DNA from: Paraglaciecola sp. T6c
GTDB taxonomy: Bacteria > Pseudomonadota > Gammaproteobacteria > Enterobacterales > Alteromonadaceae
Direction of reading: 5' to 3'
Length of the DNA stretch: 64,000 bases
Assembly (NCBI RefSeq): GCF_000014225.1
Contig: NC_008228.1
Location: forward strand, 2,790,001 to 2,854,000
Shown here: positions 8,350 through 16,651 of the stretch, in pieces
Layout of the letters: each line of letters starts with the position of its first letter
Position numbering within the stretch: position 1 is the first letter of the stretch
Notes under the pieces: model-generated
Database searches by the model: none
Told to the model about the DNA's origin: nothing
The model's input: the letters and a program-made list of their open reading frames with translations, nothing else
Translations under genes and position numbers: made by a program

Positions 8350-8730
8350 ATGTGTACACTTTCCAAGACTGCATTAGGCATGGCATTCGCTGGGTTAATG
8401 GCTGTCAGTACCGCTACTCTCGCCCAAGAAGAGCTCGAAGGACCAGGCGTATTCTCTGGAGAAAAGGGCGAATTCTCTTTAAGCAAAATGTTCTCTGGCG
8501 AAGAAGCTCCCACACAACACCAAGTGCAAGCCCAAGCGAAAGAGCAGAATAATAACTCAACAGTTACAGGCGCGGATGCTAAGCCAACAGCGTTAGGAGC
8601 AACCGCACGAAAAGACGAGTTTTCTCAGTTTAAAGCGTACAAAGTAGCAAAAACTAACAACAGCCCAACCTACCAAGAATTTTTGCTGTGGCTCGAATAT
8701 CAAGACTACAAAAACAATAAAAGCGACTGA
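8350..8730 (+). CDS. Small secreted protein of unknown function
   Basis: 126 residues when started at the ATG at 8350, which is preceded by AGGTAAGGA at a good distance. An earlier in-frame start at 8074 would overlap the porin and is rejected. A signal peptide runs to about residue 25 (cleavage near TLAQ). The mature part has a short repeat (GVFSGEKGEFS, then KMFSGEEAP), a Gln/Asn/Ala-rich linker, and a charged C-terminal segment with FSQFKAYKVAK and YQEFLLWLEYQDYK. I do not recognise the family. Its place after the TRAP-porin genes and before a strong terminator suggests the same transcript. It could be a periplasmic or outer-membrane-associated accessory. Confidence 0.72.
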   Translation: MCTLSKTALGMAFAGLMAVSTATLAQEELEGPGVFSGEKGEFSLSKMFSGEEAPTQHQVQAQAKEQNNNSTVTGADAKPTALGATARKDEFSQFKAYKVAKTNNSPTYQEFLLWLEYQDYKNNKSD

Positions 8731-8745
8731 TTAGTCGCTTTTATT
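8716..8745 (+). terminator. Rho-independent terminator overlapping a stop codon
   Basis: AATAAAAGCGACT pairs perfectly with AGTCGCTTTTATT (13 bp, loop GATT), followed by TT. The TGA stop of the small secreted protein lies inside the stem. It closes the dctPQM-porin transcript. Confidence 0.88.
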
Positions 8746-8795
8746 TTGAACCAAATGAGCGGTTCATTATTTACATGACGCTGAGACGTTAGGCG

Positions 8796-9338
8796 CTATT
8801 GTGGGATAACCCCGCACGCGACACGCTCGCCGCCGCCACCTAGTGCTTTGGGTGAATCAGAATAATTGTCGCCACCCGCGTGGATCATGATTGCACGGCC
8901 TTCTATGTCATCCAATTCTAACTCTGGAGCGAATACTGGTTGGGTAGCGTTACCTTTTTCATCAACAACCAACGTCGGTAAATCCCCTTCGTGGCCTTCT
9001 TCTGACCAAGGCACGCTGTGCTTATCGGTATCTTCTGGGTCATAGTGTCCTCCGGCTGCACCGCCTAACACTTTTTTGCCGTCTTTCATCGACGCAGAAC
9101 AGTCGCCATTTTGATGAATATGAAAACCGTGAACACCCGGTGTTAAACCACTTAAGTTAGGTGTAAACACCACGCCATCATCATCATAATCCTTAACCAT
9201 CACGTTGCCGATGCTTTCACCGGTTTCCAGGTTATTCATCACTACTTTTTTACCCTCATCATGATGGGCGGCAATGCTTGTTGCGCTAAGAGCCAAAGAG
9301 ATCGATCCCACTAGTACTGGTAATAAAAACTTCTTCAT
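8796..9338 (-). CDS. sodC: Periplasmic Cu,Zn superoxide dismutase
   Basis: 180 residues from the ATG at 9338, chosen because GGAGGA sits just upstream; a TTG 12 bp earlier would swallow that ribosome-binding site. A signal peptide (MKKFLLPVLVG...) is cleaved near residue 23. Metal ligands are clear: GFHIHQNGDCS, the bridging His in GGHYDPE, HSVP, then IMIHAGGDNYSD. The GERVACG motif supplies the second half of the conserved disulfide and the active-site Arg. It converts superoxide to hydrogen peroxide and oxygen in the periplasm. It is a single-gene unit convergent with the TRAP-porin transcript. Confidence 0.96.
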   Translation of the reverse strand: MKKFLLPVLVGSISLALSATSIAAHHDEGKKVVMNNLETGESIGNVMVKDYDDDGVVFTPNLSGLTPGVHGFHIHQNGDCSASMKDGKKVLGGAAGGHYDPEDTDKHSVPWSEEGHEGDLPTLVVDEKGNATQPVFAPELELDDIEGRAIMIHAGGDNYSDSPKALGGGGERVACGVIPQ

Positions 9339-9740
9339 AACGTCCTCCAAATTTTGCGATTAAAATTACCGCTGTCATTGAGTCGCCGAGATGCGGTAAT
9401 CGGTTTTCGACTCAAACAAGGGAGCATAAAATACACCAATGCGACATATACTTGCTTAGACTCCTTTAAGCCGTCTATTACAAGGGTAATAGCGCTCCCC
9501 CGTTACTTAGTCGTTTAGTTGCTAAGCCCGCTTAAGGTCGAAAAAAAGCGTTTATTTACTCAGATAGATGAATATTTTACATAGCTTTGACGATGCGTTA
9601 GCCGTGTCTTAGCCCAAATAGGCGACTATTACTTTCATATTGCGTCAATATATGCAAAATTTGCCTCGGCTAGCATTAACTTACATATTCAGAAATTTGA
9701 TATTTCATTGTAAGTATTATCCATATAGGAAGGGGAACAC
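9339..9740. other. 402-bp intergenic region between divergent sodC and a STAS-like gene
   Basis: No coding sequence is supported here. ATTACCGC at 9365-9372 and GCGGTAAT at 9393-9400 form an 8-bp inverted repeat just upstream of sodC, which could be a regulator site or leader hairpin. The rest is AT-rich and should hold both promoters; I could not assign them. Confidence 0.4.
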
Positions 9741-10136
9741 ATGAGTCTTGAGCACGGAAATCATCTAATCACAATTGAAGATAATGTAATTGTAATTGAG
9801 CTCGCAGGAAGCTTTAACGAATTCGGTGCCAAAGCACTTACTGACGATATAAGAAAAGCAATTAAGCAGTTTGAAGGAGCCCCATTCTGTATATTGATAA
9901 ACGACTTTGCCTTAGAAGGGATAACGCCAGAAGGCTACAAAGAAATTGATGAGTACAACGCGTGGCTCAATACTCAAAATATGATTGCCAAAGCGGTCGT
10001 GGTCAAAATTGACATATTATCCAAAATGGAGGAATCGCGTATTCCCGCGAAAGCCCAGCAAAATATTAAATCGTTTAAAAATATACCTGACGCTTTACTT
10101 TGGCTAAAGATGCAAACAAAACGCGCCGCCACATAA
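9741..10136 (+). CDS. STAS/SpoIIAA-like domain protein
   Basis: 131 residues, no signal peptide, predicted cytoplasmic. The alternating strand/helix order and segments such as NVIVIELAGSFNEFGAKALTD, FCILINDFALEGITPEGY, and the C-terminal block SFKNIPDALLWLKMQ look like a SpoIIAA-like STAS domain as found in marine gammaproteobacteria. Such domains bind ligands or partners in regulation. AGGAAGGGGAACAC precedes the ATG, a strong ribosome-binding site. A shorter paralogue follows at 10292. Family assignment is by eye and tentative. Confidence 0.65.
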   Translation: MSLEHGNHLITIEDNVIVIELAGSFNEFGAKALTDDIRKAIKQFEGAPFCILINDFALEGITPEGYKEIDEYNAWLNTQNMIAKAVVVKIDILSKMEESRIPAKAQQNIKSFKNIPDALLWLKMQTKRAAT

Positions 10137-10291
10137 CAGGTGGCGTTCTGCTGATTGTGGCCCGTCACTTATGCCGTTTACCTGTCTGCAAGGCGACAAA
10201 CTCAATAGGATTCCACCGCCTTGATTTCAAACGCAGATAGCCAACTTAAATGCCTTATAAGTAATGACTGAGTATTAAAAAGAGGTACAGG

Positions 10292-10537
10292 ATGGAACTC
10301 TCACATGGACATTATTCAATCGTGCTTGATGAGCACATCGTCACGATTTCCCTCACTGATAATTTCAATCAGACCAGCGAACATGCCCTGGTTGTTCCAT
10401 CCGGTGCCGTTCGAAAAATCAACGACCCGCGAATTCTTGTAAAGGCGAATCAGAACGCTCGTAGCTTTGACAATGTGCCTGATGCACTTGTTTGGTTAAA
10501 GAAAGAGGCCGCCATAAGCGACAAGCCAGAAAATTAG
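10292..10537 (+). CDS. Internally deleted paralogue of the preceding STAS-like protein
   Basis: 81 residues. The first 33 or so align with the N-terminus of the 131-residue neighbour (MELSHGHYSIVLDEHIVTI against MSLEHGNHLITIEDNVIVI). The last 35 or so align with its C-terminus (FDNVPDALVWLKKEA against FKNIPDALLWLKMQT). About 48 residues between, including the central strands, are missing without loss of frame. AGAGGTACAGG precedes the ATG. It is either a decaying tandem duplicate or a minimal derivative. Without the core strands it is unlikely to fold as a full STAS domain, so it may be a pseudogene that still reads open. Confidence 0.55.
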   Translation: MELSHGHYSIVLDEHIVTISLTDNFNQTSEHALVVPSGAVRKINDPRILVKANQNARSFDNVPDALVWLKKEAAISDKPEN

Positions 10538-10683
10538 TTTCTAATCCCCCCTTAACAACATGGAGAGACTCTTGAGTATCAAAAATACTGCCCAAAACTA
10601 CGGTTTTCTAACATCACTTTATGAAACATGACCGAACCTTGAACAAAATGACAAGGGGTCAGTAGTTCTGAGTAGGCTTTCAC

Positions 10684-10716
10684 AAAAAACAGAGCATCTT
10701 TTGCAAGATGCTCTGT
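10684..10716 (-). terminator. Rho-independent terminator of the Spy-like gene
   Basis: Read on the minus strand, ACAGAGCATCTT pairs perfectly with AAGATGCTCTGT (12 bp, 4-nt loop GCAA), followed by TTTTTTG. It lies 46 bp beyond the Spy/CpxP-like stop. Confidence 0.88.
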
Positions 10717-10761
10717 TGTAATGTTAAATGAAATCAGGCGTTATGTACTTGATTTAATTAA

Positions 10762-11205
10762 TTACGCTTTGTCGTCACGTTTCTTATGATGGCGTTTGGC
10801 ACGCTTCTCACTGATCTCATTAAATTTTTCAAGCTGTTCAGCGGTTAATATTTGCTGCACTTTGATCCGCATATCGGCCATTTTCAACACTCTTGCTTTT
10901 GCACGTTCCGCACTTAAATCGGCGAGTTGACTAAGCTCTTGCTCATAACTGGCGTCGCTGGGATCAAGCGCCGCTAGTTGCGCTTTAAGCGACGTTTGTG
11001 TGCCCTTTGCTGGGCGGTTCGCTTTCATTTCTTCTTTCAACGCTTTAAGTTGATCTTTTTGCTCATCGCTTAAGTCGAGCACGCGTGCCATTTTATGAAT
11101 GGGTAAGAAGCCTTGGCCTCTGTGACCGTCAGAATGCTTTGCACCAGCAAAAGCCGTTGTTGCAATACATGCACTTAATAAAACGCCAGTAATTAATTTT
11201 TTCAT
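10762..11205 (-). CDS. Spy/CpxP-family periplasmic chaperone (LTXXQ motif)
   Basis: 147 residues with a signal peptide cleaved near AFA-GAKH (residue 21). The mature protein is helical and carries two LTxxQ-type motifs of the Spy/CpxP family: LSDEQKDQLKALK near residue 45 and LTAEQLEKFNEI near residue 120. His-rich ends (KHSDGHRGQG and KRHHKKR) may bind metal. Spy-like chaperones bind unfolded proteins; CpxP also restrains the sensor CpxA. The gene is divergent from cpxRA with a perfect CpxR box in between, so Cpx control is very likely. CpxP and Spy cannot be told apart by eye. Confidence 0.9.
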   Translation of the reverse strand: MKKLITGVLLSACIATTAFAGAKHSDGHRGQGFLPIHKMARVLDLSDEQKDQLKALKEEMKANRPAKGTQTSLKAQLAALDPSDASYEQELSQLADLSAERAKARVLKMADMRIKVQQILTAEQLEKFNEISEKRAKRHHKKRDDKA

Positions 11206-11318
11206 CTTAATATTCCTACTTAGTTTGGGTCATTAAAATAAATGACGTGGGTAAAAGGTTTATCTAATCAACGGGGCTCAGTATGCACATTACGTTCGAT
11301 AAGTAGGGTTAAGCTAGT

Positions 11319-11333
11319 GTAAAGTTCAGTAAA
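11319..11333. promoter_or_regulatory. CpxR box between spy/cpxP-like gene and cpxR
   Basis: GTAAAGTTCAGTAAA is an exact match to the CpxR consensus GTAAA-N5-GTAAA. It lies 40 bp before the cpxR ATG and 114 bp before the divergent Spy-like start. A weaker copy, GTAAAGCGGGTAAT, follows at 11351-11364. It should autoregulate cpxRA and induce the chaperone. Confidence 0.8.
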
Positions 11334-11372
11334 GTTAATCCTAGATGAATGTAAAGCGGGTAATCTCTGCCT

Positions 11373-12107
11373 ATGAAAAATGAAAAGTACAAAATCCTAT
11401 TAGTAGACGACGATGAAACTCTTTGTTCTTTGCTGAGCGAGTTTTTGCAAGAAGAAGGCTTTGAGGTTGAAACGCTGCATTCAGGTAATGCCGCCACAGA
11501 GCGCTTATTGCAAAGTGATGAATTCGACACGGTAGTGCTCGATATAATGATGCCTGGCATGTCCGGACTTGACGTATTACGTAGCGTGCGCGCTAAACGC
11601 CAAGTTCCTATATTAATGCTAACGGGACGTGGCGACGACATTGACAGAATTGTGGGTCTTGAAATGGGCGCCGATGACTATTTAGGTAAACCCTGTAACC
11701 CAAGAGAACTCAGTGCACGGATTAAGGCCATCATTCGTCGCACCGAAAACTCCCTTGGCAACGGCGCAGCGGGCAAAACGATTGTGCATGCTCTGTTGCA
11801 TGGCATAGAGCTCGATACTGGCACACGTACCGCGGTTGTGAATAACACCACCCTGCCATTAACCAGTGCGGAATTTAATGCGTTAAGTTTATTGATGGAG
11901 CGCGCTGGGCAAACCATTACCAAGCAAGACATGACGCAAGAAGTGCTAAACCGCCCACTTGAAGCTTATGATCGCGCCATGGACGTACACATTAGCCGAA
12001 TTCGACAAAAACTATCCTCACAGGGGATAAACGATGTGATCAAGTCAATTCGCGGCGTCGGTTATCAGATGTTAACCGAGCAACAGCCAACCCAAAGTGA
12101 CGACTAA
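11373..12107 (+). CDS. cpxR: OmpR-family response regulator CpxR
   Basis: 244 residues. The receiver domain has the acidic cluster VDDDE, phospho-acceptor Asp57 in VVLDIMMPG, Thr84 and Lys106 in YLGKPCNPREL. A winged-helix OmpR-type DNA-binding domain (about 145-238) ends in RGVGYQML. Its place divergent from a CpxP/Spy-like gene, immediately before the kinase (2-bp gap), and the consensus CpxR box upstream together support CpxR rather than another OmpR-type regulator. It controls the envelope-stress response. Confidence 0.9.
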   Translation: MKNEKYKILLVDDDETLCSLLSEFLQEEGFEVETLHSGNAATERLLQSDEFDTVVLDIMMPGMSGLDVLRSVRAKRQVPILMLTGRGDDIDRIVGLEMGADDYLGKPCNPRELSARIKAIIRRTENSLGNGAAGKTIVHALLHGIELDTGTRTAVVNNTTLPLTSAEFNALSLLMERAGQTITKQDMTQEVLNRPLEAYDRAMDVHISRIRQKLSSQGINDVIKSIRGVGYQMLTEQQPTQSDD

Positions 12108-12109
12108 GC

Positions 12110-13462
12110 ATGGCAAAATTTAGCACTTTGTTAGCATCTACGTATCACAAGATAGGCTTCAAACGCTTGTTCTGGCGCGTTTTTATTTGGTTTTGGTTAT
12201 CCAGCTTGTTGGTGATGTTTGCCACCAGCTTTGTGATCATCAGTAAATACTCTTCAGAAGACTACACCAAACGCTACAGCAATGACGTGCTCACCCAAGC
12301 GGAGCGGATCGTATGGCGCTATGAGCAGACGTTGATTCCACATGCAAACCGGTCGATAAAATTAAAAAATTGGATCAATAAAAAAGAGAACCGCCGGGGT
12401 CATCTGATGTCGATGCTGATAATGGATGACACTAACCAGCGTATTTATCATTACCGCTTTAACAAAGTAAAACCTGAAGACCGCCTCGAATACTCGGTGT
12501 TAGGTCCCTCGGGGCGAAGCTACCTAGTTTTCAGTAAAAAACCGCAAGCGCCTAGGATATACACGCAACTAATGTATCGGTTCCAATCGCTGCAGTTCGT
12601 TTTCATTTTTTTTGCATCGGCATTGGTCAGTGCGTTACTCAGCTGGAGTATAACGCGACCATTAAATTATCTCGGTTCGTTTAGTCGTCACTATGCCAAC
12701 AAGCAAGAAGTTGCCCCACTGCCGCGTGCATTGCTTACCCGAGGCGATGAGGTGGCTGATTTAGCCCAAGACATCGAATTTATGATCAATAAAACTCATG
12801 CCGCAGCCACTGCTCAGCAACAATTACTGCATGATGTATCCCATGAATTGCGTGCCCCACTGGCCCGTTTGCAAGTATCGGCTGCACTTATCGAACAGAA
12901 AAGCCCAGACAGTCGTCACGTTAAACAAATACACAATGATTGTTTGCGCATTGATCAACTTATTCAGCAGATCCTCGATTACTCTAAACTTGAACAGGGT
13001 AACCCAGCTCAGGAGCCTTGTAGTATTAACGCGTTGTGCGAGCAAGTGATTAAAAACATGGCCGTTACCTATCCTAATATTCCAGTCACATTCAAAGCGG
13101 ATAACAAGGCACAGTTAAATGGCTACCCAGAAGCATTATTGCAAGCATTCGACAACATCATTGGTAATGCCTGTAAATATTCATCTGACGGGCAATCAGT
13201 AGACATTAGCGTACACAACAGAGAAAACAGTATCGTCGTCAGCGTACGGGATCATGGCCCTGGCGTGGATGAAAGTGAAATGGCTAAATTACTGCAACCC
13301 TTTTATCGCGCTGGCAATAAAATGCACACCAATGGGTTTGGTTTAGGGCTGAGTATCGCACTTAAGGCCATCAACAAACATCAAGGCGAACTTCGTATGT
13401 CAACACCCGACGGTGGCGGATTGCTTGTTGAAATAATACTGCCTCAAGATACACTCGCTTAG
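12110..13462 (+). CDS. cpxA: Envelope-stress sensor histidine kinase CpxA
   Basis: 450 residues. Two membrane helices (about 21-45 and 160-180) flank a periplasmic sensor of about 115 residues. A HAMP-like linker (ITRPLNYLGSF...) leads to the HisKA domain with phospho-acceptor His245 in LHDVSHELRAPLARL and a HATPase_c domain with the N box (NIIGNACKYS), DHGPGVDE and GFGLGLSIA. The gene follows cpxR after 2 bp and is surely co-transcribed. A 14-bp palindrome (CAATATCGATATTG, 13504-13517) lies in the short gap beyond the stop. Confidence 0.9.
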   Translation: MAKFSTLLASTYHKIGFKRLFWRVFIWFWLSSLLVMFATSFVIISKYSSEDYTKRYSNDVLTQAERIVWRYEQTLIPHANRSIKLKNWINKKENRRGHLMSMLIMDDTNQRIYHYRFNKVKPEDRLEYSVLGPSGRSYLVFSKKPQAPRIYTQLMYRFQSLQFVFIFFASALVSALLSWSITRPLNYLGSFSRHYANKQEVAPLPRALLTRGDEVADLAQDIEFMINKTHAAATAQQQLLHDVSHELRAPLARLQVSAALIEQKSPDSRHVKQIHNDCLRIDQLIQQILDYSKLEQGNPAQEPCSINALCEQVIKNMAVTYPNIPVTFKADNKAQLNGYPEALLQAFDNIIGNACKYSSDGQSVDISVHNRENSIVVSVRDHGPGVDESEMAKLLQPFYRAGNKMHTNGFGLGLSIALKAINKHQGELRMSTPDGGGLLVEIILPQDTLA

Positions 13463-13537
13463 CATATTGGGACTCTAGCCATATATGATCAGAGCCCTCC
13501 CCTCAATATCGATATTGCGCAATATTGTGCGCGGCTG

Positions 13538-14794
13538 CTAAGCGAACTCTTTGATGATAGACGCTGACAAAGGCGCGCTATTATCCGTGAGTTTATTTTT
13601 ATCTACCTGTTCCATGGCGTTAATAAATTTTGTGCCCAAGACATAAGCTTTGGCATTATTGACGGCATCTACGGCTAACAACTCATTCCCTTTAAAATAC
13701 CAAACCGAGAAACTATCAGGTTTATCTAACTCTTTGCGCATGACAACATCATCGTAGCCTTGTGATAAGCCCACCATTTGCAACTTAATATTATATTGAT
13801 CCGACCAAAACCAAGGCACAGGCTGAGTTTTGAATGCTTTATGGCAGATAGCAGCGGCGGCCACTTTCCCTTGGTCTAACGCATTTTGCACTGATTCAAG
13901 TCGCAACCATCGTTGGTAATGCGGGTTAAACTGGGCGCAACAATCACCGATAGCAAATATATCCTGTGCACTGGTTTGATTAGCTTCATTAACCACTATG
14001 CCGTTGTTGATCTCCAAATTGGCTTTATCCGCTAAAGCAGTGTTCACTCGCACACCCACGCCCACTATGATGATATCCGCAGGGTATTCGCTACCATCAC
14101 TGCAGACAACGCTATTCTCATTTGCGTTTGTTTTTATCTCACTGACGTTTTTATCATTATGTACCTCTACGCCATGCTGGCGATGCAAGGCATAAAAGTA
14201 GTCAGACATCATAGGTGCAGTCACCCTCGCCAATAACCGAGGCTCTCTCTCTAGCACTGTCACTACCGCGCCAGATTTTCGTAACGAAGCGGCAGTTTCG
14301 AGTCCCACATAACCTCCGCCTATCACAACAACGCGTTTTTGCTCACTTTGTTTAAACGCGGTAGCAATGGCATGTGCATCATCTGCGGTACGAATAGTGT
14401 AAAGGTGCTTAGCAGAGTCAATCCCAGGGATGGGTGGAGTGATCGGGCTTGCCCCAGTGGCTAATACCAACTGGGTGTACGGATGGCGCGTACCATCATC
14501 AAGCAAAACCTGTTTGTTCTTACTTTTAACATCCACCACGCTCACCCCTAGCATCAAGCTAATGTCTGCTTTTTGATAACCTTGTTCTGGTTTTAGCAAC
14601 TGGCCAGCAGGTTCATTTGCAATCAAGTGTGTTTTTGATAAAGGCGGCCGGTGATATGGCAGGTTACAGTCTGCATCAATAAGAGTAATACGCCCCTCGT
14701 AACCCTCTTTACGTAGGGCAAACGCTAGGTTAACACCGCCATGACTCGCACCGACTATGATGCATCTTTGTCTTGAAATCGTTGTGCTTGTCAT
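13538..14794 (-). CDS. NAD(P)H-dependent ferredoxin reductase (putidaredoxin reductase type)
   Basis: 418 residues, typical for FAD-dependent class I ferredoxin/rubredoxin reductases. The FAD Rossmann motif is CIIVGASHGGVNLAFAL near residue 12. YHRPPLSK follows at about residue 47, and the NAD-binding motif VVVIGGGYVGLETAASLR lies near residue 155. The FAD-closing motif IFAIGDCC is near residue 280. It passes electrons from NAD(P)H to the ferredoxin encoded 88 bp upstream, which feeds the P450. The three genes form one minus-strand unit: P450, ferredoxin, reductase. Confidence 0.94.
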   Translation of the reverse strand: MTSTTISRQRCIIVGASHGGVNLAFALRKEGYEGRITLIDADCNLPYHRPPLSKTHLIANEPAGQLLKPEQGYQKADISLMLGVSVVDVKSKNKQVLLDDGTRHPYTQLVLATGASPITPPIPGIDSAKHLYTIRTADDAHAIATAFKQSEQKRVVVIGGGYVGLETAASLRKSGAVVTVLEREPRLLARVTAPMMSDYFYALHRQHGVEVHNDKNVSEIKTNANENSVVCSDGSEYPADIIIVGVGVRVNTALADKANLEINNGIVVNEANQTSAQDIFAIGDCCAQFNPHYQRWLRLESVQNALDQGKVAAAAICHKAFKTQPVPWFWSDQYNIKLQMVGLSQGYDDVVMRKELDKPDSFSVWYFKGNELLAVDAVNNAKAYVLGTKFINAMEQVDKNKLTDNSAPLSASIIKEFA

Positions 14795-14882
14795 GACTCA
14801 GTCACCTTTTATGCTCATTTTTATTCTATGCCAATACATATTTGTGGATACTTTACTTGGGTGCAAAGTAGGTTGTTGCTGG

Positions 14883-15191
14883 TTAGCCTGCTACGGTCAG
14901 CACTAAACCATCTAGCGCTGGCGTAATGTTAATTTGACAACACAAACGGCTGTATTCATTGGCATCATCGTCAAGCTCTAGCATGTCTTTTTCAATCTCA
15001 CTGGCTTCGCCCACTAACGCATACTGCTCCTGTGCCACATGCACATGGCAGGTTGCGCAAGAGCACACGCCTCCGCAGTCCCCATCAATACCTGCAACAT
15101 TGTTTTCTACTGCTAGAGCCATCACTGAACCGGACTCGCCCTCGACCACAACAGGAATATTGCCTTGTGTCATAAATGTAATTTTTGCCAT
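14883..15191 (-). CDS. 2Fe-2S ferredoxin (putidaredoxin type)
   Basis: 102 residues. Cluster ligands follow the adrenodoxin/putidaredoxin pattern C-x5-C-x2-C: Cys39, Cys45 and Cys48 within GDCGGVCSCATCHV, with the fourth ligand at Cys84 or Cys85 in SRLCCQI. Extra Cys43 and the doubled C-terminal Cys make the exact ligands slightly ambiguous. It shuttles single electrons from the reductase gene downstream to the P450 gene upstream. Confidence 0.95.
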   Translation of the reverse strand: MAKITFMTQGNIPVVVEGESGSVMALAVENNVAGIDGDCGGVCSCATCHVHVAQEQYALVGEASEIEKDMLELDDDANEYSRLCCQINITPALDGLVLTVAG

Positions 15192-15287
15192 TTTCTAACC
15201 TTCTTTATTTTTCGCTTTCATGCGTGACAATCGTGCACGCGGATCGCTGGTAAAGTGAACTACCCACAGGATGAGTAACGCGGAAAT

Positions 15288-16445
15288 TTATCGAGGATGA
15301 ATATTAACGTGCAGTTTATGAAACCCCACTTTACGTTCGAATTCGCCCAAATATTCTATGTTTTCTTCGAAATCAATAATGTCGATTGAGCCCACTTTAG
15401 CCATCAAGGTTTCAATCAATACCCGCATAATTTGCCTAGCATGTGTGGCCCCTAAACAGTTGTGATGACTGAAACCAAAACTCACATGCGGGTTTAACTT
15501 TCTATCTAAGATGACGTCATTTGGCGATTCGAAAACACTTTCGTCGCGATTGGCCGATGCCCAACAAAGGGACACGCGAGAATCAGCTTTAATCGCATGT
15601 TCACATACTTGAGTGTCTTGCGTGACCACGCGGCCCATCTGGGTGAGCGGCGTGAAATAACGAATAAGTTCTTCAATCGCACGGCCAATAATTTCGGGCT
15701 CATTACGTAATCTAGCCAATGATTCAGGGTGCTGCGCAAAGTAGCTGACCGTATTTGTCACGGCGTTGATAACAGTGTCTCGCCCGCCCGCAAAGGTGAG
15801 TATCATGATCCCTTTGATTTCTTCGTGTGTTAGCTTTTTGCCCTCAACCTCTGCCGCTAACAATACACTGTACAAATCGCCCTCTGGATTGGGGGATGAG
15901 GCCTTTATTTTTTCATCAATGTAATCATATAGGATGGCCGCTTTGTCGCCATCTAGGGGGTCATCTTCACTGCGAAACACATGCGTACCCCAGCCAATCC
16001 ATGTATCTGCTTCATCTGCGTCGGTATTAAGTAATAAGGTAAGCGCACGCGATTGCAGGCATAGTGCAAAGTCTTCTACCACGTCAATGCTATCGGCCTT
16101 TAATACGTCATCCACCAAGGCATTAACTTGCTGAGCCAAGGTTTCTTGGTACTGCGCCTTTAAGGGGCGTTTAAACCAAGGGTCAAGCAAGGAGCGAAAT
16201 GCGCCGTGTAACGGCGGGTCCACTTCAAAAGGTATTTGCCGAGTGTCACGAATGTTCACTTCAGAGGGAATAACGATGCGCCCTGGGGCTGCACCAGATT
16301 GAAAGGTCTTCCAATTGTGCGCTGTCTTACGCACATCTTTGAGACGTAAAATCATGGTCACAGGATCATCTTGATCGTTCATATGCGCACACCCACTTGA
16401 CACGCGAGCTTCTTTAAACGGATCTGAAGATTGGTAATTTTTCAT
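15288..16445 (-). CDS. Cytochrome P450 monooxygenase
   Basis: 385 residues from the ATG at 16445 (preceded by GGGGCTCATA); TTG/ATG starts up to 45 bp earlier are possible. P450 landmarks: I-helix oxygen-binding AGGRDT, K-helix ExxR in EELIRYFTP, and the haem-binding FGFSHHNCLGATH with the axial Cys at about residue 330. The loop departs from the usual FGxGxHxCxG in having Ser for the second Gly. It is a soluble class I bacterial enzyme using the ferredoxin and reductase encoded next to it. Marine P450s with this arrangement are known to demethylate 6-O-methyl-D-galactose. The adjoining alcohol dehydrogenase and S-formylglutathione-hydrolase-like gene and a GH86 gene in the window fit that role (inference). 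Alkane or terpene hydroxylation is the alternative. Confidence 0.95.
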   Translation of the reverse strand: MKNYQSSDPFKEARVSSGCAHMNDQDDPVTMILRLKDVRKTAHNWKTFQSGAAPGRIVIPSEVNIRDTRQIPFEVDPPLHGAFRSLLDPWFKRPLKAQYQETLAQQVNALVDDVLKADSIDVVEDFALCLQSRALTLLLNTDADEADTWIGWGTHVFRSEDDPLDGDKAAILYDYIDEKIKASSPNPEGDLYSVLLAAEVEGKKLTHEEIKGIMILTFAGGRDTVINAVTNTVSYFAQHPESLARLRNEPEIIGRAIEELIRYFTPLTQMGRVVTQDTQVCEHAIKADSRVSLCWASANRDESVFESPNDVILDRKLNPHVSFGFSHHNCLGATHARQIMRVLIETLMAKVGSIDIIDFEENIEYLGEFERKVGFHKLHVNIHPR

Positions 16446-16544
16446 TATGAGCCCCATGCAGTCTTGATGTTGATAACAACTGTTTAACAACTTGAGGACT
16501 ATCTTAAGAGCGTAAAAGAAAGATAAATACCTAGATACTCACTA

Positions 16545-16556
16545 AAAATATCAAAT
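16545..16556 (-). promoter_or_regulatory. Candidate AraC-type operator upstream of the P450 gene
   Basis: On the minus strand this reads ATTTGATATTTT, matching 10 of 12 positions of the TTTTGATACTTT motif found twice upstream of the divergent alcohol dehydrogenase. It lies 100 bp before the P450 start. Shared motifs in both promoters suggest control by the AraC protein encoded between them; the site is AT-rich, so chance is not excluded. Confidence 0.35.
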
Positions 16557-16651
16557 TTCGACCTTGATTAAGGGCTGATGAGTGAAAAATAGGCGTTTAC
16601 ACCTGAAAAATAACATATTCGTATACAAAGGCCGGTGAGAGAATAGTGTTT

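Noticed and set aside
13504-13517. Perfect 14-bp palindrome CAATATCGATATTG beyond cpxA
   Set aside because: Lies in a convergent gap with no promoter expected; too AT-rich and short to call an operator, and no T-run for a terminator.
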